Below are positions 6,010-6,063 of a stretch of 6,063 nt of DNA, one piece after another. The stretch's first letter is position 1. Every line of letters begins with the position of its first letter. This DNA comes from Rhizobium sp. GTDB taxonomy: Bacteria > Pseudomonadota > Alphaproteobacteria > Rhizobiales > Rhizobiaceae. The translations under genes and the position numbers were made by a program. The stretch lies in the NCBI GenBank assembly GCA_003501385.1, contig DNPN01000126.1, positions 1-6,063 of the forward strand, written 5' to 3'. The notes beneath the pieces are model-generated. The model worked only from the letters and a program-made list of their open reading frames with translations, searched no databases and was not told the origin of the DNA.

Positions 6010-6039
6010 ATTCAAACTCTTGCTGCTATCAAAAGGCAA
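6010..6039 (-). promoter_or_regulatory. Weak candidate promoter at the right terminus
   Basis: TTGCCT (6039-6034) and TTGAAT (6015-6010) are separated by 18 bases. Each matches the sigma-70 consensus only partly (four of six in both boxes). The -35-like box overlaps the inner two bases of the right terminal repeat. It would start the transcript shortly before the sulfotransferase ATG. With so AT-rich a sequence, chance is a real alternative. Confidence 0.22.
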
Positions 6040-6063
6040 CTAAAGCCTGTCGCAGTGAATAGG
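6038..6063 (-). repeat. Right terminal inverted repeat
   Basis: Read on the minus strand, this is the partner of bases 1-26, with a single mismatch at position 17 from the tip. It ends exactly at the window edge and lies 45 bases upstream of the sulfotransferase ATG (5992), so transcription of the first gene must begin in or very near this end, or come from outside the element. Confidence 0.85.

Larger units (their letters stand above)
1..6063. mobile_element. Putative transposase-less cargo element bounded by 26-bp terminal inverted repeats (mobile insertion cassette-like)
   Basis: The window begins and ends with a 26-bp inverted repeat (25/26 identity). Between the repeats lie a sulfotransferase gene with an in-frame stop, an SHMT-like gene and a GMC oxidoreductase gene, all on the minus strand. 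No frame shows a recognisable transposase, recombinase or resolvase. Known elements of this shape are mobile insertion cassettes, which have IS ends and passenger genes and are moved in trans by a related IS. The family of the ends is not assigned: they start with CCT, as some IS1380-type ends do, but that is a weak hint. Flanking target duplications cannot be seen. Alternatively the ends could be two solo IS remnants in opposite orientation that happen to flank chromosomal genes. Confidence 0.6.

Noticed and set aside
1..6063. Transposase, CRISPR array, tRNA or rRNA genes
   Set aside because: No frame with transposase motifs, no regularly spaced identical repeats, and no cloverleaf or rRNA-like segment was seen on either strand by eye.

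Overview
The window carries three gene units, all reading leftwards (minus strand), and the whole segment is framed by a near-perfect terminal inverted repeat. Bases 1-26 match the reverse complement of bases 6038-6063 at 25 of 26 positions, and the repeat ends exactly at both window edges. No transposase, integrase or resolvase is visible inside. The simplest reading is a non-autonomous cargo element, like a mobile insertion cassette (IS-type ends with passenger genes in place of a transposase) that would need a transposase supplied from elsewhere. The flanking DNA that would show a target-site duplication is not in the window.

The host is most likely an alphaproteobacterium of the Rhizobium/Agrobacterium type. 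The intergenic DNA contains the mosaic palindromic repeats I associate with those genomes (a GAAARCCGG...CCACTTT core and AAAGCGCG...CGCGCTTT hairpins), and the sulfotransferase resembles large rhizobial surface-polysaccharide proteins. This is recognition from memory, not a database search.

Layout in transcription order, from the right end. (1) Right terminal repeat, a weak candidate promoter, then a sulfotransferase gene from ATG 5992 to stop 4028. It is interrupted at codon 73 by an in-frame TAG. There is no frameshift: reading continues in the same frame for 32 more codons up to ATG 5677 and then 549 more. The expected residue at the stop is Trp (TGG). The protein would have an N-terminal PAPS-dependent sulfotransferase domain, a long coiled coil and three C-terminal FD..(W/Y)YL-type repeats. 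(2) A 377-base gap (3651-4027) holding a rhizobial-type repeat mosaic, two candidate intrinsic terminators and a short palindrome before the next gene. (3) A 391-residue PLP enzyme related to serine hydroxymethyltransferase, GTG start at 3650, with the Schiff-base Lys but without the usual GGHLTHG segment. (4) A 164-base gap with a bulged hairpin and a second repeat copy. (5) A 733-residue GMC-family flavoprotein similar at its C-terminus to type I cholesterol oxidase, GTG start at 2310. (6) A third repeat copy with a hairpin, then the left terminal repeat.

How the genes work together is not clear. An alcohol-oxidising flavoenzyme, a PLP enzyme of the hydroxymethyl/aldol-transfer type and a sulfotransferase could all act on hydroxylated small molecules or surface glycans, but this is inference. 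The sulfotransferase gene is visibly more AT-rich than the GMC gene, which suggests the cargo was assembled from different sources.
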